Origin: Clostridiales bacterium
Lineage (GTDB): Bacteria > Bacillota > Clostridia > Lachnospirales > Lachnospiraceae
Direction: 5' to 3'
Length of the DNA stretch: 64,000 nt
NCBI GenBank assembly: GCA_018372435.1
Contig: JAHAJA010000008.1
Coordinates: 62,001-126,000, forward strand
Below are positions 16,605 to 25,914 of this stretch, one piece after another. Below the pieces are notes generated by a model, which was not told where the DNA came from, searched no databases, and saw nothing but the letters and a program-made list of their open reading frames with translations. How positions within the stretch are numbered: position 1 is the first letter of the stretch; the number at the start of each line of letters is the position of its first letter. Position numbers and translations under genes: made by a program.

Positions 16605-18080
16605 CTATTGTTTTATTGCAGTAACGATCTCGTCTGTATGCATGCCTCTCGATCCCTTTACTAAGATTGCATCCTCTGATTTTAGTTTTTCTTTTAGATA
16701 TACTATCGCCTCTTGATTACTATCAAAAGCATGCGTAATAATATTTGCTTTCGCATCTTCTACTGCTTTCACAATAGCCTTAGCCTCATTACCTATAGTT
16801 ACTACTTCATCTATATTCTTTCTAGCAATATATTCACCAACGCCATAATGACAAGAATATGAATACTCTCCTAATTCTAAAACATCTGCCAACACAGCAA
16901 ATCTTCGAGATACGTCTTCTAGTTCAAGTAAAACATTAATTCCACCTCGCATGGAATCTGGGCTCGCATTATAGGTATCATCGATTATTGTTATACCGTT
17001 CGTTTTCACAATTTCACCACGCATTGCTAATGGTAGATATTCTTTTAATCCTTGTTTTGCTACCGATGTTTCAATTCCTAACTTATTCGCAATTGCTATA
17101 GCAACTAATGCGTTATAGATGTTATGTTCTCCAAGTACCTGTAATTCTATTTGATTCTCATCATATTTTACTTCTTCTACAGTTTTTTGTAGATAAAACT
17201 TCGTATGACCCGAACTTACTATAGCATCAGTAGCGTAATACATACAGTCTTTCTGACAACCAAATGTGACAACCTCAGCACGACATAAACTTTCAACTGT
17301 AGCATCACTTACGTCAATTATATCATATTTCTGTGTTTTTTCTTTGTCAGATAACTTAAGAAATTCTGAAAAAGGTAAAATATGCATTAACATATCATCC
17401 GTTCCATTCACAAAAAGACAACTAGCTTCACCAAATTCATTCACAATATTCAATTTTTCTTTACGAATATTCTCTCTTGAACCAAGTTGACCAATATGAG
17501 AAACACCAATATTAGTAATAACAGCATGTGTAGGCTTAGCAACACGTGCCAACTTGCTCATCTCTCCAGCTTCACTAATTCCCATCTCAATCACCGCAAC
17601 TTCATGGGTATGATCAATACGAAAGATAGTAAGTGGCAATCCAACTTGACTGTTCATATTACCAGCAGTCTTAAGAACGTTGTATTTGGTTTCAAGTGCA
17701 GCGGATATCATCTCCTTCGTTGTTGTTTTACCAACACTACCTGTAATTCCAATCACAGGAATATCAAACTTGTCACGGTAATAGGCTGCTAAGTCCTGTA
17801 ATGCTTCCTTCGTATCCTCCACTTGAATAACCGCTTGGTTTGCTTTTATTCCAGATAAATCAATTTTCTTACTTGTAATAACTGCTGTTCCACCAGCTTC
17901 TAATACAGACGGAATAAATGTATGGGCATCCACACGTTCGCCAACAATTGGAACGAATAAAGTTCCTTCTTCCACTTCTTTTGAATTTGTGCTTACTGCA
18001 TGAATCTGTAACTTGTCATTACCACAAAGTAACTCTCCCTTCGTAGCCTTAACGATTTCTCCTATATTCAGTAATTCCAT
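16605..18080 (-). CDS. murF: UDP-N-acetylmuramoyl-tripeptide--D-alanyl-D-alanine ligase MurF
   Basis: Last cytoplasmic Mur ligase; it adds D-Ala-D-Ala to the UDP-MurNAc tripeptide using ATP. The 491 residues show an N-terminal UMP-binding domain, the ATP loop GITGSVGKTTTKEM near residue 108, a central domain with EMGISEAGEM, and a C-terminal domain with DDTYNASPDSM (near 367), typical of MurF. It lies downstream of two MurE paralogues, so the precursor steps are encoded in pathway order. Confidence 0.95.
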   Translation of the reverse strand: MELLNIGEIVKATKGELLCGNDKLQIHAVSTNSKEVEEGTLFVPIVGERVDAHTFIPSVLEAGGTAVITSKKIDLSGIKANQAVIQVEDTKEALQDLAAYYRDKFDIPVIGITGSVGKTTTKEMISAALETKYNVLKTAGNMNSQVGLPLTIFRIDHTHEVAVIEMGISEAGEMSKLARVAKPTHAVITNIGVSHIGQLGSRENIRKEKLNIVNEFGEASCLFVNGTDDMLMHILPFSEFLKLSDKEKTQKYDIIDVSDATVESLCRAEVVTFGCQKDCMYYATDAIVSSGHTKFYLQKTVEEVKYDENQIELQVLGEHNIYNALVAIAIANKLGIETSVAKQGLKEYLPLAMRGEIVKTNGITIIDDTYNASPDSMRGGINVLLELEDVSRRFAVLADVLELGEYSYSCHYGVGEYIARKNIDEVVTIGNEAKAIVKAVEDAKANIITHAFDSNQEAIVYLKEKLKSEDAILVKGSRGMHTDEIVTAIKQ

Positions 18081-18185
18081 ACGTTATAATTCCTTTCATA
18101 TCTATATTAATTAAGTAATCAAAAACTATTTGTAATAGCGATAAAATGTGTTTTATGTCTTGTTAATCCTTCGAATCTCACTATA

Positions 18186-19655
18186 TTAATAACGATTTCC
18201 TGCAAGAATATTCGCTATAATCACTCTCTCATCCATCGGATATTTGACACCTTTGATTTCTTGATAATCTTCATGACCTTTTCCCGCAAGTATAAGAAAG
18301 TCCCCTTCTATTGCATTGTCCATACAATATTGAATTGCTTGCCTTCGATCTGCTATCATAATGCAACAACCTTTTCCTTTTTCGATTCCAATCTTGATAT
18401 CACCTATAATATCCATAGGTTCTTCATATCTTGGATTATCCGAAGTGATAACTGTCAGATCTGCCATCTTCGCAGATATCTCTCCCATTTCATATCTTCT
18501 TAATTTTGAACGATTACCTCCACATCCAAACAAACACACAATACGTTTCGGTTCATACTCACGAAGCGTAGTTAATAAGCTCTTTAAACTTAAAGCATTA
18601 TGGGCATAATCAATCATAAGAAGATACGCCCCTGGTACTTTAACTATCTCCATACGACCTTTTACACTTACATGATTAAGCGCATCTACAAGTGTATTCA
18701 TCGATACTGGAAGATGTCTACATAACGCTATTGCCGTTAATGCATTATATACATTGAATACCCCCGGTATTGGTAGCCAGGCATCAAGATTTACCTTTCC
18801 ATTCACACGGAATTTTACTCCTAGAACATTTTCATCTTGATATCTTCTGATATCTGTTGCGTACGAATCAGCTTCCTTTGTCAGACCGTAGGACTCTACT
18901 TCACAGGTATGCCCTTCAAGCACTTGCATAACGTATGGATCATCGCTATTGACAATACCACATCTACATTGTTTGAACAATTTCCCCTTACATCTTATGT
19001 ATTCTTCCATATCTGCATGTTCTTTTGGACCAATATGGTCTTCTTCTAGATTGGTAAAGATACCATAATCAAAGAGTATTGTGGCTGTACGCTCTAATTT
19101 GAGCCCTTGAGAAGAAACTTCCATTACAGCATACTCGCAGCCACCGTCTACCATCTGACGGAGATATTTCTGTAATGTATAGGCTTCTGGAGTTGTATTA
19201 TCCGAAGGTATACTAACATCGCCAATAATTGCTTCAATCGTTCCAATCAAGCCAGTTTTCAAACCAGCATATTGAAGAATAGATTGAATCATATAGGTGA
19301 TTGTCGTCTTTCCCTTCGTACCTGTAACACCAATTGTTGTTAGTTCCTTCGCTGGATAACCAAAATACGCAGCAGACATAGCTGCATATGCGTACTTCGT
19401 ATCCGTAACACGAATAATGGTAACATTAAACTGCTCCATACCCGTTATCTCTTCTTCTACAACTATAGCTGCTGCACCTTTTTTGATAACTTCTTCCACA
19501 AATATGTGTCCATCGACGGTAGCTCCGTTAATGCAAACGAAGGCGGTGCTCTTTTGTTCATTTCTCGAATTCATGGATATATCGGTAATTTCAATATCTA
19601 TGGTTCCTTGTACTACAGTGTAAGAAACTTCTTGTAACAAGGTATACAGTTTCAT
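18186..19655 (-). CDS. MurE-type UDP-MurNAc-tripeptide ligase, paralogue 1
   Basis: Mur ligase that would add the third amino acid to UDP-MurNAc-L-Ala-D-Glu. It contains GVTGTKGKTTITYMI (ATP loop near 112), the lysine that is carbamylated in this family (IRCKGKLF) and DNPRYEEP. DNPR is the motif associated with meso-diaminopimelate, not lysine, specificity. Odd point: the uracil-site DSR motif near the N terminus reads NSR here. The ATG at 19655 has GGGAG 7 bases upstream. It is 45 bases downstream of a second, more canonical murE. It may be a duplicated MurE with a shifted role, or a backup enzyme. Confidence 0.85.
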   Translation of the reverse strand: MKLYTLLQEVSYTVVQGTIDIEITDISMNSRNEQKSTAFVCINGATVDGHIFVEEVIKKGAAAIVVEEEITGMEQFNVTIIRVTDTKYAYAAMSAAYFGYPAKELTTIGVTGTKGKTTITYMIQSILQYAGLKTGLIGTIEAIIGDVSIPSDNTTPEAYTLQKYLRQMVDGGCEYAVMEVSSQGLKLERTATILFDYGIFTNLEEDHIGPKEHADMEEYIRCKGKLFKQCRCGIVNSDDPYVMQVLEGHTCEVESYGLTKEADSYATDIRRYQDENVLGVKFRVNGKVNLDAWLPIPGVFNVYNALTAIALCRHLPVSMNTLVDALNHVSVKGRMEIVKVPGAYLLMIDYAHNALSLKSLLTTLREYEPKRIVCLFGCGGNRSKLRRYEMGEISAKMADLTVITSDNPRYEEPMDIIGDIKIGIEKGKGCCIMIADRRQAIQYCMDNAIEGDFLILAGKGHEDYQEIKGVKYPMDERVIIANILAGNRY

Positions 19656-19700
19656 GCATTCACTCCCATTAATAAAATACACTTTATTACTAGTATATAA

Positions 19701-21173
19701 CTATTTCATCGCAAATGTTCTGTTATTTGCATATTCCTCAATTACTTCGCGCTCATTGTAATAATGTTTTACGCCTTTAATTTCTTGATATTCCTCATGT
19801 CCTTTGCCAATAAGAATAATGATATCTCCAGTCATTGCATGGTCAAGCGCATAGTGAATCGCTTCAGTACGATCTTCGATTTCCATATAGTTACCACCAC
19901 TTCTAGCAAGTCCGACTTTAATATCATCATTGATATCCGCAATCTCTTCATCTCTAGGATTGTCACATGTTAATATTGACAAATCTGCCATCTTACCACA
20001 CAGTTCACCCATATCATAACGACGTAATTTGGATCGATTACCACCGCAACCATATACACAAATTATTCTCTTTGGATTATATTCAGAAACTGTCGTTAAT
20101 AGACTCTCAACACTTACTGCATTATGAGCATAATCAATCATAACAATAAAATCATCGGATACCTTAACGATTTCAGCGCGTCCTCGAACCGTAATATTCG
20201 AAAGAGCGTTTAACATAACTTCTTTTGATAAGCCAATATTAATTCCTACTAATAACGCTACCATTGAATTATAAGAGCTAAATCTTCCTGGTATATTTGT
20301 CTCCACATGTGCATCTAACTTGCCTTCTACATCAAAGGAAATTCCAAGATGTCCATGCATCATTAAGAATTCGATATTCGATGCACGTAAATCTGTACCT
20401 TCACTAAATCCGAAGGTTTGCACTTCACACGTATGTCCTTCAAGCACACCTACATGATAATCATCATCCTTGTTTATGATACCAACTTTGCATTGCTTGA
20501 AGAGCAAACTCTTACAATATAAATATTCTTCCATGTCTGCATGTTCAGTAGGTCCAATATGATCTGCTGAGAAATTTGTGAAAACACCAAAATCAAATTC
20601 AATACCAGCAACACGGTCCATCTTCAAACCTTGTGAAGATACCTCCATAACTACATACTCACAACCTTCATCAACCATTTTATGAAAAATAGAATGTAAT
20701 TCATAAGATTCTGGGGTTGTGTTTTCTGTCTTTACTTTCTCTCCATTGATTACTGCTCCAATAGTACCAATCACTCCAACTTTCTTACCTGCTTCTTCAA
20801 GCATCTTTTGAATCATATAAGTTGTAGTAGTCTTACCTTTGGTACCTGTTAAACCGATTGTTATCATCTTCTTAGCAGGATAATCAAAAAGAGCCGCAGA
20901 CATAAGTGCTAGAGCCTTTCTTGTACTTTCCACTATAATAACAGTCACATCACCTTCAACTTCTACTGGCTTTTCTACAACTATAACACTTGCCCCTTTT
21001 GCTACTGCATCTGGTATAAATCTGTGCGCATCTACAGCCGTTCCACTAATGCAAAGAAACGCTACACCTTTCGTAACTTTTCTTGAATCATATATAATAT
21101 CAATTACCGACTCGTCTAAGTTACCTTTTAATAATTTATAATCAACTTGTTCTAGTAATTTACGTAATTGCAT
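19701..21173 (-). CDS. murE: UDP-N-acetylmuramoyl-tripeptide synthetase MurE, paralogue 2 (canonical)
   Basis: Adds meso-diaminopimelate to UDP-MurNAc-L-Ala-D-Glu. All family marks are present: DSRKVTKGVAFLCI at the N terminus, GLTGTKGKTTTTYMI, STTPES-like NTTPESYEL, the carbamylated lysine in LYCKSLLF, CDNPRDEE (diaminopimelate recognition) and GKGHEEYQ at the C terminus. The ATG at 21173 has GGGAGG four bases upstream; the frame is open to 21212. The nearby dapF, which makes meso-diaminopimelate, supports the substrate assignment. The next gene downstream is a diverged copy of this one. Confidence 0.92.
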   Translation of the reverse strand: MQLRKLLEQVDYKLLKGNLDESVIDIIYDSRKVTKGVAFLCISGTAVDAHRFIPDAVAKGASVIVVEKPVEVEGDVTVIIVESTRKALALMSAALFDYPAKKMITIGLTGTKGKTTTTYMIQKMLEEAGKKVGVIGTIGAVINGEKVKTENTTPESYELHSIFHKMVDEGCEYVVMEVSSQGLKMDRVAGIEFDFGVFTNFSADHIGPTEHADMEEYLYCKSLLFKQCKVGIINKDDDYHVGVLEGHTCEVQTFGFSEGTDLRASNIEFLMMHGHLGISFDVEGKLDAHVETNIPGRFSSYNSMVALLVGINIGLSKEVMLNALSNITVRGRAEIVKVSDDFIVMIDYAHNAVSVESLLTTVSEYNPKRIICVYGCGGNRSKLRRYDMGELCGKMADLSILTCDNPRDEEIADINDDIKVGLARSGGNYMEIEDRTEAIHYALDHAMTGDIIILIGKGHEEYQEIKGVKHYYNEREVIEEYANNRTFAMK

Positions 21174-21292
21174 TTTACCTCCCATGCATAGTACAAATGA
21201 ACTTATGTACAAGTTCTTCTACACTTCCACCTATTCCTATATAATCAAGTGGATCACATGGCTCCTTTCCTAGATTATTATTTGATGAGTCA

Positions 21293-21346
21293 ATTGCGAA
21301 ACCCTTTTCAATGTAAACAAACAATCAATTAGAAGAGTTTTGCAAT
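21293..21346. repeat. Small inverted repeat with ends like the fold-back elements
   Basis: ATTGCGAAACCC (from 21293) pairs imperfectly with GAGTTTTGCAAT (to 21346), with G-U pairs allowed. The tips resemble the GCGAAACTC/GAGTTTCGC ends of elements A and B, but the conserved core is missing. It lies between dapF and murE and could be a relic or an unrelated hairpin. Confidence 0.4.
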
Positions 21347-21380
21347 GCCTTAATTATTATTCACTATTATTACGCACAAA

Positions 21381-21431
21381 TATCCCCTCTTCTTCTCCAT
21401 GTGATTCCATCATATCAAAGAATAGGGGATA
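21381..21431 (-). terminator. Hairpin after dapF, probable terminator
   Basis: TATCCCCT (21381-21388) pairs perfectly with AGGGGATA (21424-21431), and the stem continues inward through GAAGAA/TTCTT. It lies 10 bases after the dapF stop, and on the minus strand the hairpin is followed by a short TTTG run. Termination is likely partial. Confidence 0.5.
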
Positions 21432-21440
21432 AAGTTATCA

Positions 21441-22304
21441 TTATTCTTCCTTAACAATGTGTCCAACTTCAATATCGGACTCAAACATCGTATGAGATGG
21501 TCCAATCATGAAAACGTGATCAGTTTCTTCATCCCATTCTACTTCTAGCGGACCACCAATTTGTTCAACAGTTACTTTGCGGTCGCATCTTCCAGTTAAA
21601 ACAGCAGCTACAACAGCTGTACAACAACCAGTACCACAACCAATTGTTTCACCAGTTCCTCTTTCCCATTCGCGCATCTTAATATAATCTCTACTAATTA
21701 CTTGCGCAAAGGTAACGTTTGTCTTATTAGGGAATAACTCCGTTTTATATTCAAAAGCTCTTCCATAACCATGTACATCAAAAGATGCTACATCATCTAT
21801 AAACTGTACACAATGAGGATTCCCCCAAGACACTGCTGTTGTATGGAACTGTCTATCAAGGACAGTTACTGGCTGCTCTATGAATTCTACTAACTCGCTA
21901 TTCACTGGAATAACTTTCGTACTAAGTCTTGGTTCTCCAATATCAGCTTTGATATTCACTGCTACACCATTTTCAATAAATAGTTGCAACTTCTGAATCC
22001 CACCAAGTGTTTCAATTGTTAAAAATTCTTTATCAGTAAATTTATGATCATATACGTATTTGCCAACACTTCGAAGAGCATTACCGCACATCTCACCTTC
22101 TGTTCCATCTGGATTAAACATACGCATTCTAAAATCTGCTACCTCAGAAGGGCAAATCAAAACCATACCATCCGAACCAATAGCAAAATGTCTATCACTT
22201 ACGTATCTTGCAAGTTCTGGTAAATTATTCACCTTTTGGTTAATAGCATCAATATATACATAATCATTACCATACGCTTGCATCTTTGTAAAACGAATTC
22301 TCAT
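21441..22304 (-). CDS. dapF: Diaminopimelate epimerase DapF
   Basis: Converts LL- to meso-diaminopimelate for peptidoglycan and lysine. Both active-site cysteines are present, in GEMCGNALRSVGKYVYD and GETIGCGTGCCTAVVAAV, together with FNPDGTEGEMCGN and the central segment SWGNPHCVQFIDD. The start is placed at the ATG at 22304 (MRIRFTKMQAYGND), the family N terminus. The frame is open 27 codons further up to 22385, and the Shine-Dalgarno is weak at 22304 but better near 22373, so the start is uncertain. Upstream lies fold-back element B; downstream are the murE genes that use its product. Confidence 0.92.
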   Translation of the reverse strand: MRIRFTKMQAYGNDYVYIDAINQKVNNLPELARYVSDRHFAIGSDGMVLICPSEVADFRMRMFNPDGTEGEMCGNALRSVGKYVYDHKFTDKEFLTIETLGGIQKLQLFIENGVAVNIKADIGEPRLSTKVIPVNSELVEFIEQPVTVLDRQFHTTAVSWGNPHCVQFIDDVASFDVHGYGRAFEYKTELFPNKTNVTFAQVISRDYIKMREWERGTGETIGCGTGCCTAVVAAVLTGRCDRKVTVEQIGGPLEVEWDEETDHVFMIGPSHTMFESDIEVGHIVKEE

Positions 22305-22535
22305 CTTAAACCCATGCTTACCACAATTCATTTGTGATACTGCTATAACAACAAGTTGAAAGAAAGCATGCATGGCCCCTTTCATAGATTTTTAAGTCTT
22401 TCAACCTTCGATTCAAACATAATTGCACATGAAAAATTTCTTATTCACGCTTAGACCTGCGCAACATTGCACGAATTCCATCTATAATCATTTTATTACT
22501 TAATTACTTCTCATTTTAACTCAAGACAACTTGTT

Positions 22536-22810
22536 GCGAAACTCACCATAACTTAGACCCACACTTGAAGCTTGATGGGGTGCTAAGAAACGATAGCGTA
22601 ATAACTATAGTGTTTCTTAGTGTGTGCTCAACTCGCTAGGAAGGTGAGGCACGAATGCCGAACCAGTCTGAGCACGACAGGATGTCGTGTCGAAGACGTG
22701 TCCGTATCGTTTGAATACTCTCCACACACACTTAGAAACACTTAGTTATGCAGCGTGTTTCGTGTACCCCATCAAGCTTTCAAGTGTGTTTAAAAACTGT
22801 CGAGTTTCGC
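22536..22810. repeat. Fold-back element copy B (275 bp)
   Basis: Second copy of the element at 13971-14252, in the same orientation. Tips are GCGAAACTC (22536-22544) and GAGTTTCGC (22802-22810). The core at about 22637-22710 matches copy A over CTAGGAAGGTGAGGCA, the CACGAC-AGGAT-GTCGTG hairpin and TCCGTA. The outer arms are unrelated to those of A but pair with each other (CTTGATGGGGT with ACCCCATCAAG). The 18-bp stem differs from A by five paired changes. It begins 8 bases after the stop codon of the PLP-enzyme gene. The remaining 230 bases up to dapF show no clear signal. Confidence 0.8.
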
Positions 22811-22818
22811 TTCACCAT

Positions 22819-24000
22819 TTAACCGTTTAATGCTTGATCAAGATCTTTGATAATGTCATCTACATGCTCAAGACCAACTGATAAACGTAAGAAGGATTCT
22901 GTAATACCAAGTTTCTGTCTAGTCTCTTCTGTTAATGATTCATGAGTTTGTGTACGTGGGTAAGTAATTAAAGTCTCTGTTCCACCTAGACTCTCTGCAA
23001 ACATAATCATATCTAATTTTGATAATAACTTCTCAACTGTTTCCAAACTATCAACATTAAAGGAAATCATACCGCCAAATCCTGACGTTTGTTTCTTAGT
23101 CACATCATAATTAATATGATCTTCAAAACCTACATAATATACCTTTGTTACTTTCGGTTGTGTTCTTAACCAATTAGCAACCTTCATAGCATTCTCGTTA
23201 TGACGATCCATACGAAGTGGTAGTGTTTTTATACCACGAAGTAATAACCAACTATCAAACGGAGCAAGCATATTGCCTTGAGTCTTAATTTGACCGCGGA
23301 TAAACTCTGCCATCTCCGGTGTCTTAACAACAACGATACCAGCAAGAGCATCATTATGACCACCAATAAACTTAGTACCACTATGAACAACTATGTCTGC
23401 ACCAAGTGTTAATGGTTTTTGGAAATATGGTGATAAGAAGGTATTATCAACCACTGTAATAGCTCCAACAGTTTTCGCAATCTTTGAAATTTCTTCAATA
23501 TCTGCTACTTTCATCATTGGATTCGTTGGTGTCTCAATGAAGATAATCTTTGTTTTCTCAGTAACTGCTGCTCTTACATCTTCTACGTTTGACATATCAA
23601 CGTATTTGAAATTAGCACCATATCTACGGTAAATATCCTCACCTATACGATACGTTCCACCATAGATATCATCTGTTAATAAAACTTCATCACCTTCATT
23701 CAAGTTCATGAAAATAGCCATATTCGCTGCTTGTCCACTAGTGAACGCAAAGCCTTCAAATCCTTCTTCTAAGATAGCCATCGTTCTTTCAAGTTCTTGT
23801 CTTGTTGGATTTTGAAGACGAGAATAATCAAAACCTGTTGATTGTCCTAATGCTTTATGACGGAATGTTGATGTTTGATATATTGGAAAGCTTACAGCAC
23901 CTGTAATTGGATCATTACCTAACGCACCATGTACAGCTCTAGATTCAAAATGTAAATCTTCTTTTCTACTAAAATCGTTATAATTACTAAAATTTTTCAT
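22819..24000 (-). CDS. Cys/Met metabolism PLP-dependent enzyme (cystathionine gamma-synthase/beta-lyase family)
   Basis: Fold type I PLP enzyme of the trans-sulfuration group, 393 residues. Family features: FPIYQTSTF, FDYSRLQNPTRQELE, FTSGQAANMAIF, TPTNPMMKVADIE, VDNTFLSPYFQKPL, the PLP lysine in VVHSGTKFIGGHND, and the C-terminal ESLGGTETLITYPRTQTH. Sequence reading alone cannot separate cystathionine gamma-synthase, cystathionine lyase and methionine gamma-lyase. The ATG at 24000 has GAGGTG 8 bases upstream. It appears monocistronic, bounded upstream by the ABC-F terminator and downstream by fold-back element B. Confidence 0.88.
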   Translation of the reverse strand: MKNFSNYNDFSRKEDLHFESRAVHGALGNDPITGAVSFPIYQTSTFRHKALGQSTGFDYSRLQNPTRQELERTMAILEEGFEGFAFTSGQAANMAIFMNLNEGDEVLLTDDIYGGTYRIGEDIYRRYGANFKYVDMSNVEDVRAAVTEKTKIIFIETPTNPMMKVADIEEISKIAKTVGAITVVDNTFLSPYFQKPLTLGADIVVHSGTKFIGGHNDALAGIVVVKTPEMAEFIRGQIKTQGNMLAPFDSWLLLRGIKTLPLRMDRHNENAMKVANWLRTQPKVTKVYYVGFEDHINYDVTKKQTSGFGGMISFNVDSLETVEKLLSKLDMIMFAESLGGTETLITYPRTQTHESLTEETRQKLGITESFLRLSVGLEHVDDIIKDLDQALNG

Positions 24001-24082
24001 TTTATTCACACCTCTATACTTTCTGTGATTCCCACAAATGTCTCTAATGAGTGAGTGCGATTTCCTAATGAATCGCTTGTAT

Positions 24083-24121
24083 TAAAAAAGTCATAAAAGA
24101 ATTTTCATTCTCTTATGACTT
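24083..24121 (-). terminator. Terminator of the ABC-F gene
   Basis: Minus-strand stem AAGTCATAA plus AGAAT pairing across a GAAA loop, followed by six T. It lies about 85 bases after the ABC-F stop codon. Confidence 0.85.
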
Positions 24122-24207
24122 ATTCTTTATTGTTAAATTATAATCCACGTATCATACCATGTCAACTTTTTGTTAACATTCGATAATTCACATCAATATT
24201 GTAGTAC

Positions 24208-25761
24208 TTAGATCCTTGTAGACCAATTAGAACAATCAATTACTTTTGTAGCAAAGTCTTCATAGAATTCAGGCTCATGGCAAATCAAAAGAATACTTCC
24301 TTTGTAAGCTTTTAATGCCCTCTTTAATTCGTCTTTTGCCTCTACATCAAGATGATTAGTAGGCTCATCTAGTAATAAAATATTAGTTTCTACATTAATT
24401 AACTTGCACAGACGAACTTTCGCTTGCTCACCACCACTAAGTACACGAACTTGACTTTCAATATGTTTCGTAGTTAAACCACATTTGGCAAGTGCCGAAC
24501 GTACTTCGTATTGCGTGTATGACGGAAACTCTTTCCAGATTTCTTCGATACAGGTATTGTTCTTAGCACCAGTCATCTCTTGTTCAAAGTAGCCTTTGTA
24601 TAGGTAATCCCCTAGTGTAACCTTACCTTCAAGAGGTGGAATAATTCCTAAGATGCTCTTTAATAAAGTTGACTTACCAATACCATTTGCACCAGTAAGA
24701 ACTAGTTTCTCACCACGTTCCATTGAGAAGGTAATTGGTTTTGATAATGGTTCTTCATATCCAATTACAAGGTGCTCTGTTTGGAAGATATAACGGCTTG
24801 CAGCACGAGCTTCTTTGAAGTTAAACTCTGGTTTTGGTTTCTCTTTTGCAAGTTCAATTACATCCATCTTGTCCAACTTCTTCTGCCTTGACATCGCCAT
24901 GTTTCTAGTAGAAACTCTGGCTTTGTTTCTAGCTACAAAATCTTGTAACTCATTGATCTCTTGTTGTTGTCTCTTATAAGCTGCTTCTAATTGTGCTTTC
25001 TTCACTTCATATACTTCTAAGAATTTATCGTAATCACCCACATAACGATTTAACTCCGCGTTCTCTACGTGATAGATAATATTAACTACACTATTAAGAA
25101 ATGGGATATCATGGGAAATCAATATGAATGCATTCTCGTATTCTTGTAAGTAACGTTTTAACCATTCGATATGAACAACATCTAAGTAATTCGTAGGCTC
25201 GTCTAGAAGAAGAATGTCCGGCTTCTCTAATAATAATTTTGCAAGTAAGATCTTCGTTCTTTGTCCACCACTTAAGTCTGTAACATCTTTATCAAGTCCA
25301 ATTGCATCTAAACCTAATGCTCTTGAAATCTCATCAACCTTAGAATCGATGATATAAAAATCATGGGAATCTAAAGTATCTTGAATGACACCAAACTCTT
25401 CCATCAAAGCAGCAAGTTCATCATCGTCTGCTTCCGCCATCTTGTTACACAGATCATTCATCTTTGCTTCTAACTCAAAAAGAAACGAAAATGCTGATTT
25501 AAGTACGTCACGTATTGTCATTCCTTTTGTAAGTACTGCATGCTGGTCTAGATAACCTACACGTACATTCTTAGACCATTCTACATTACCTTCATCTGGC
25601 ATTAATTTACCAGTAACTATATTCATAAAGGTAGACTTACCCTCACCATTTGCACCTACTAGTCCAATATGCTCTCCTTTAAGTAAACGGAACGACACAT
25701 TATTAAAGATAGCACGATCTCCAAAGCCATGGTTGAGATTCGTTACATTTAATATACTCAT
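24208..25761 (-). CDS. ABC-F family ATPase (ribosome-associated type)
   Basis: Soluble protein of 517 residues with two ABC ATPase domains and no membrane segment. First domain: Walker A GANGEGKST near 36, signature LSGGQRTKI, Walker B LLLDEPTNYLD. A charged linker of about 80 residues (near 240-320) corresponds to the P-site tRNA interaction motif region. Second domain: GANGIGKST, LSGGEQAKVRL, ILLLDEPTNHLD. ABC-F proteins act on the ribosome; some give antibiotic resistance and others are housekeeping factors such as the YbiT/YkpA group. The sequence does not show which this is. The Shine-Dalgarno AAGGAG is rather far, 11 bases from the ATG. Confidence 0.88.
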   Translation of the reverse strand: MSILNVTNLNHGFGDRAIFNNVSFRLLKGEHIGLVGANGEGKSTFMNIVTGKLMPDEGNVEWSKNVRVGYLDQHAVLTKGMTIRDVLKSAFSFLFELEAKMNDLCNKMAEADDDELAALMEEFGVIQDTLDSHDFYIIDSKVDEISRALGLDAIGLDKDVTDLSGGQRTKILLAKLLLEKPDILLLDEPTNYLDVVHIEWLKRYLQEYENAFILISHDIPFLNSVVNIIYHVENAELNRYVGDYDKFLEVYEVKKAQLEAAYKRQQQEINELQDFVARNKARVSTRNMAMSRQKKLDKMDVIELAKEKPKPEFNFKEARAASRYIFQTEHLVIGYEEPLSKPITFSMERGEKLVLTGANGIGKSTLLKSILGIIPPLEGKVTLGDYLYKGYFEQEMTGAKNNTCIEEIWKEFPSYTQYEVRSALAKCGLTTKHIESQVRVLSGGEQAKVRLCKLINVETNILLLDEPTNHLDVEAKDELKRALKAYKGSILLICHEPEFYEDFATKVIDCSNWSTRI

Positions 25762-25839
25762 TATATAATATACTCCTTGTCAACTAAGATTGTTGCATGA
25801 CGGATAATTACATGACTACGCAGCAACCTAAATTAATTA

Positions 25840-25861
25840 AGGTCGACAGTACCGTCGACCT
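25840..25861 (-). terminator. Terminator of the ABC-2 exporter operon
   Basis: Perfect 8-bp stem AGGTCGAC/GTCGACCT with a six-base loop, followed on the minus strand by the T-rich stretch TTAATTAATTT. It lies 54 bases after the last exporter gene and before the ABC-F gene. Confidence 0.6.
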
Positions 25862-25914
25862 ACTTATTAGTCAATGTATATTATATCGAAAAAATACATA
25901 AAATCAAGTATTAA

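Noticed and set aside
24208..25761. Calling the ABC-F protein an antibiotic-resistance gene
   Set aside because: The sequence shows only the general ABC-F layout; resistance and housekeeping members cannot be separated here.
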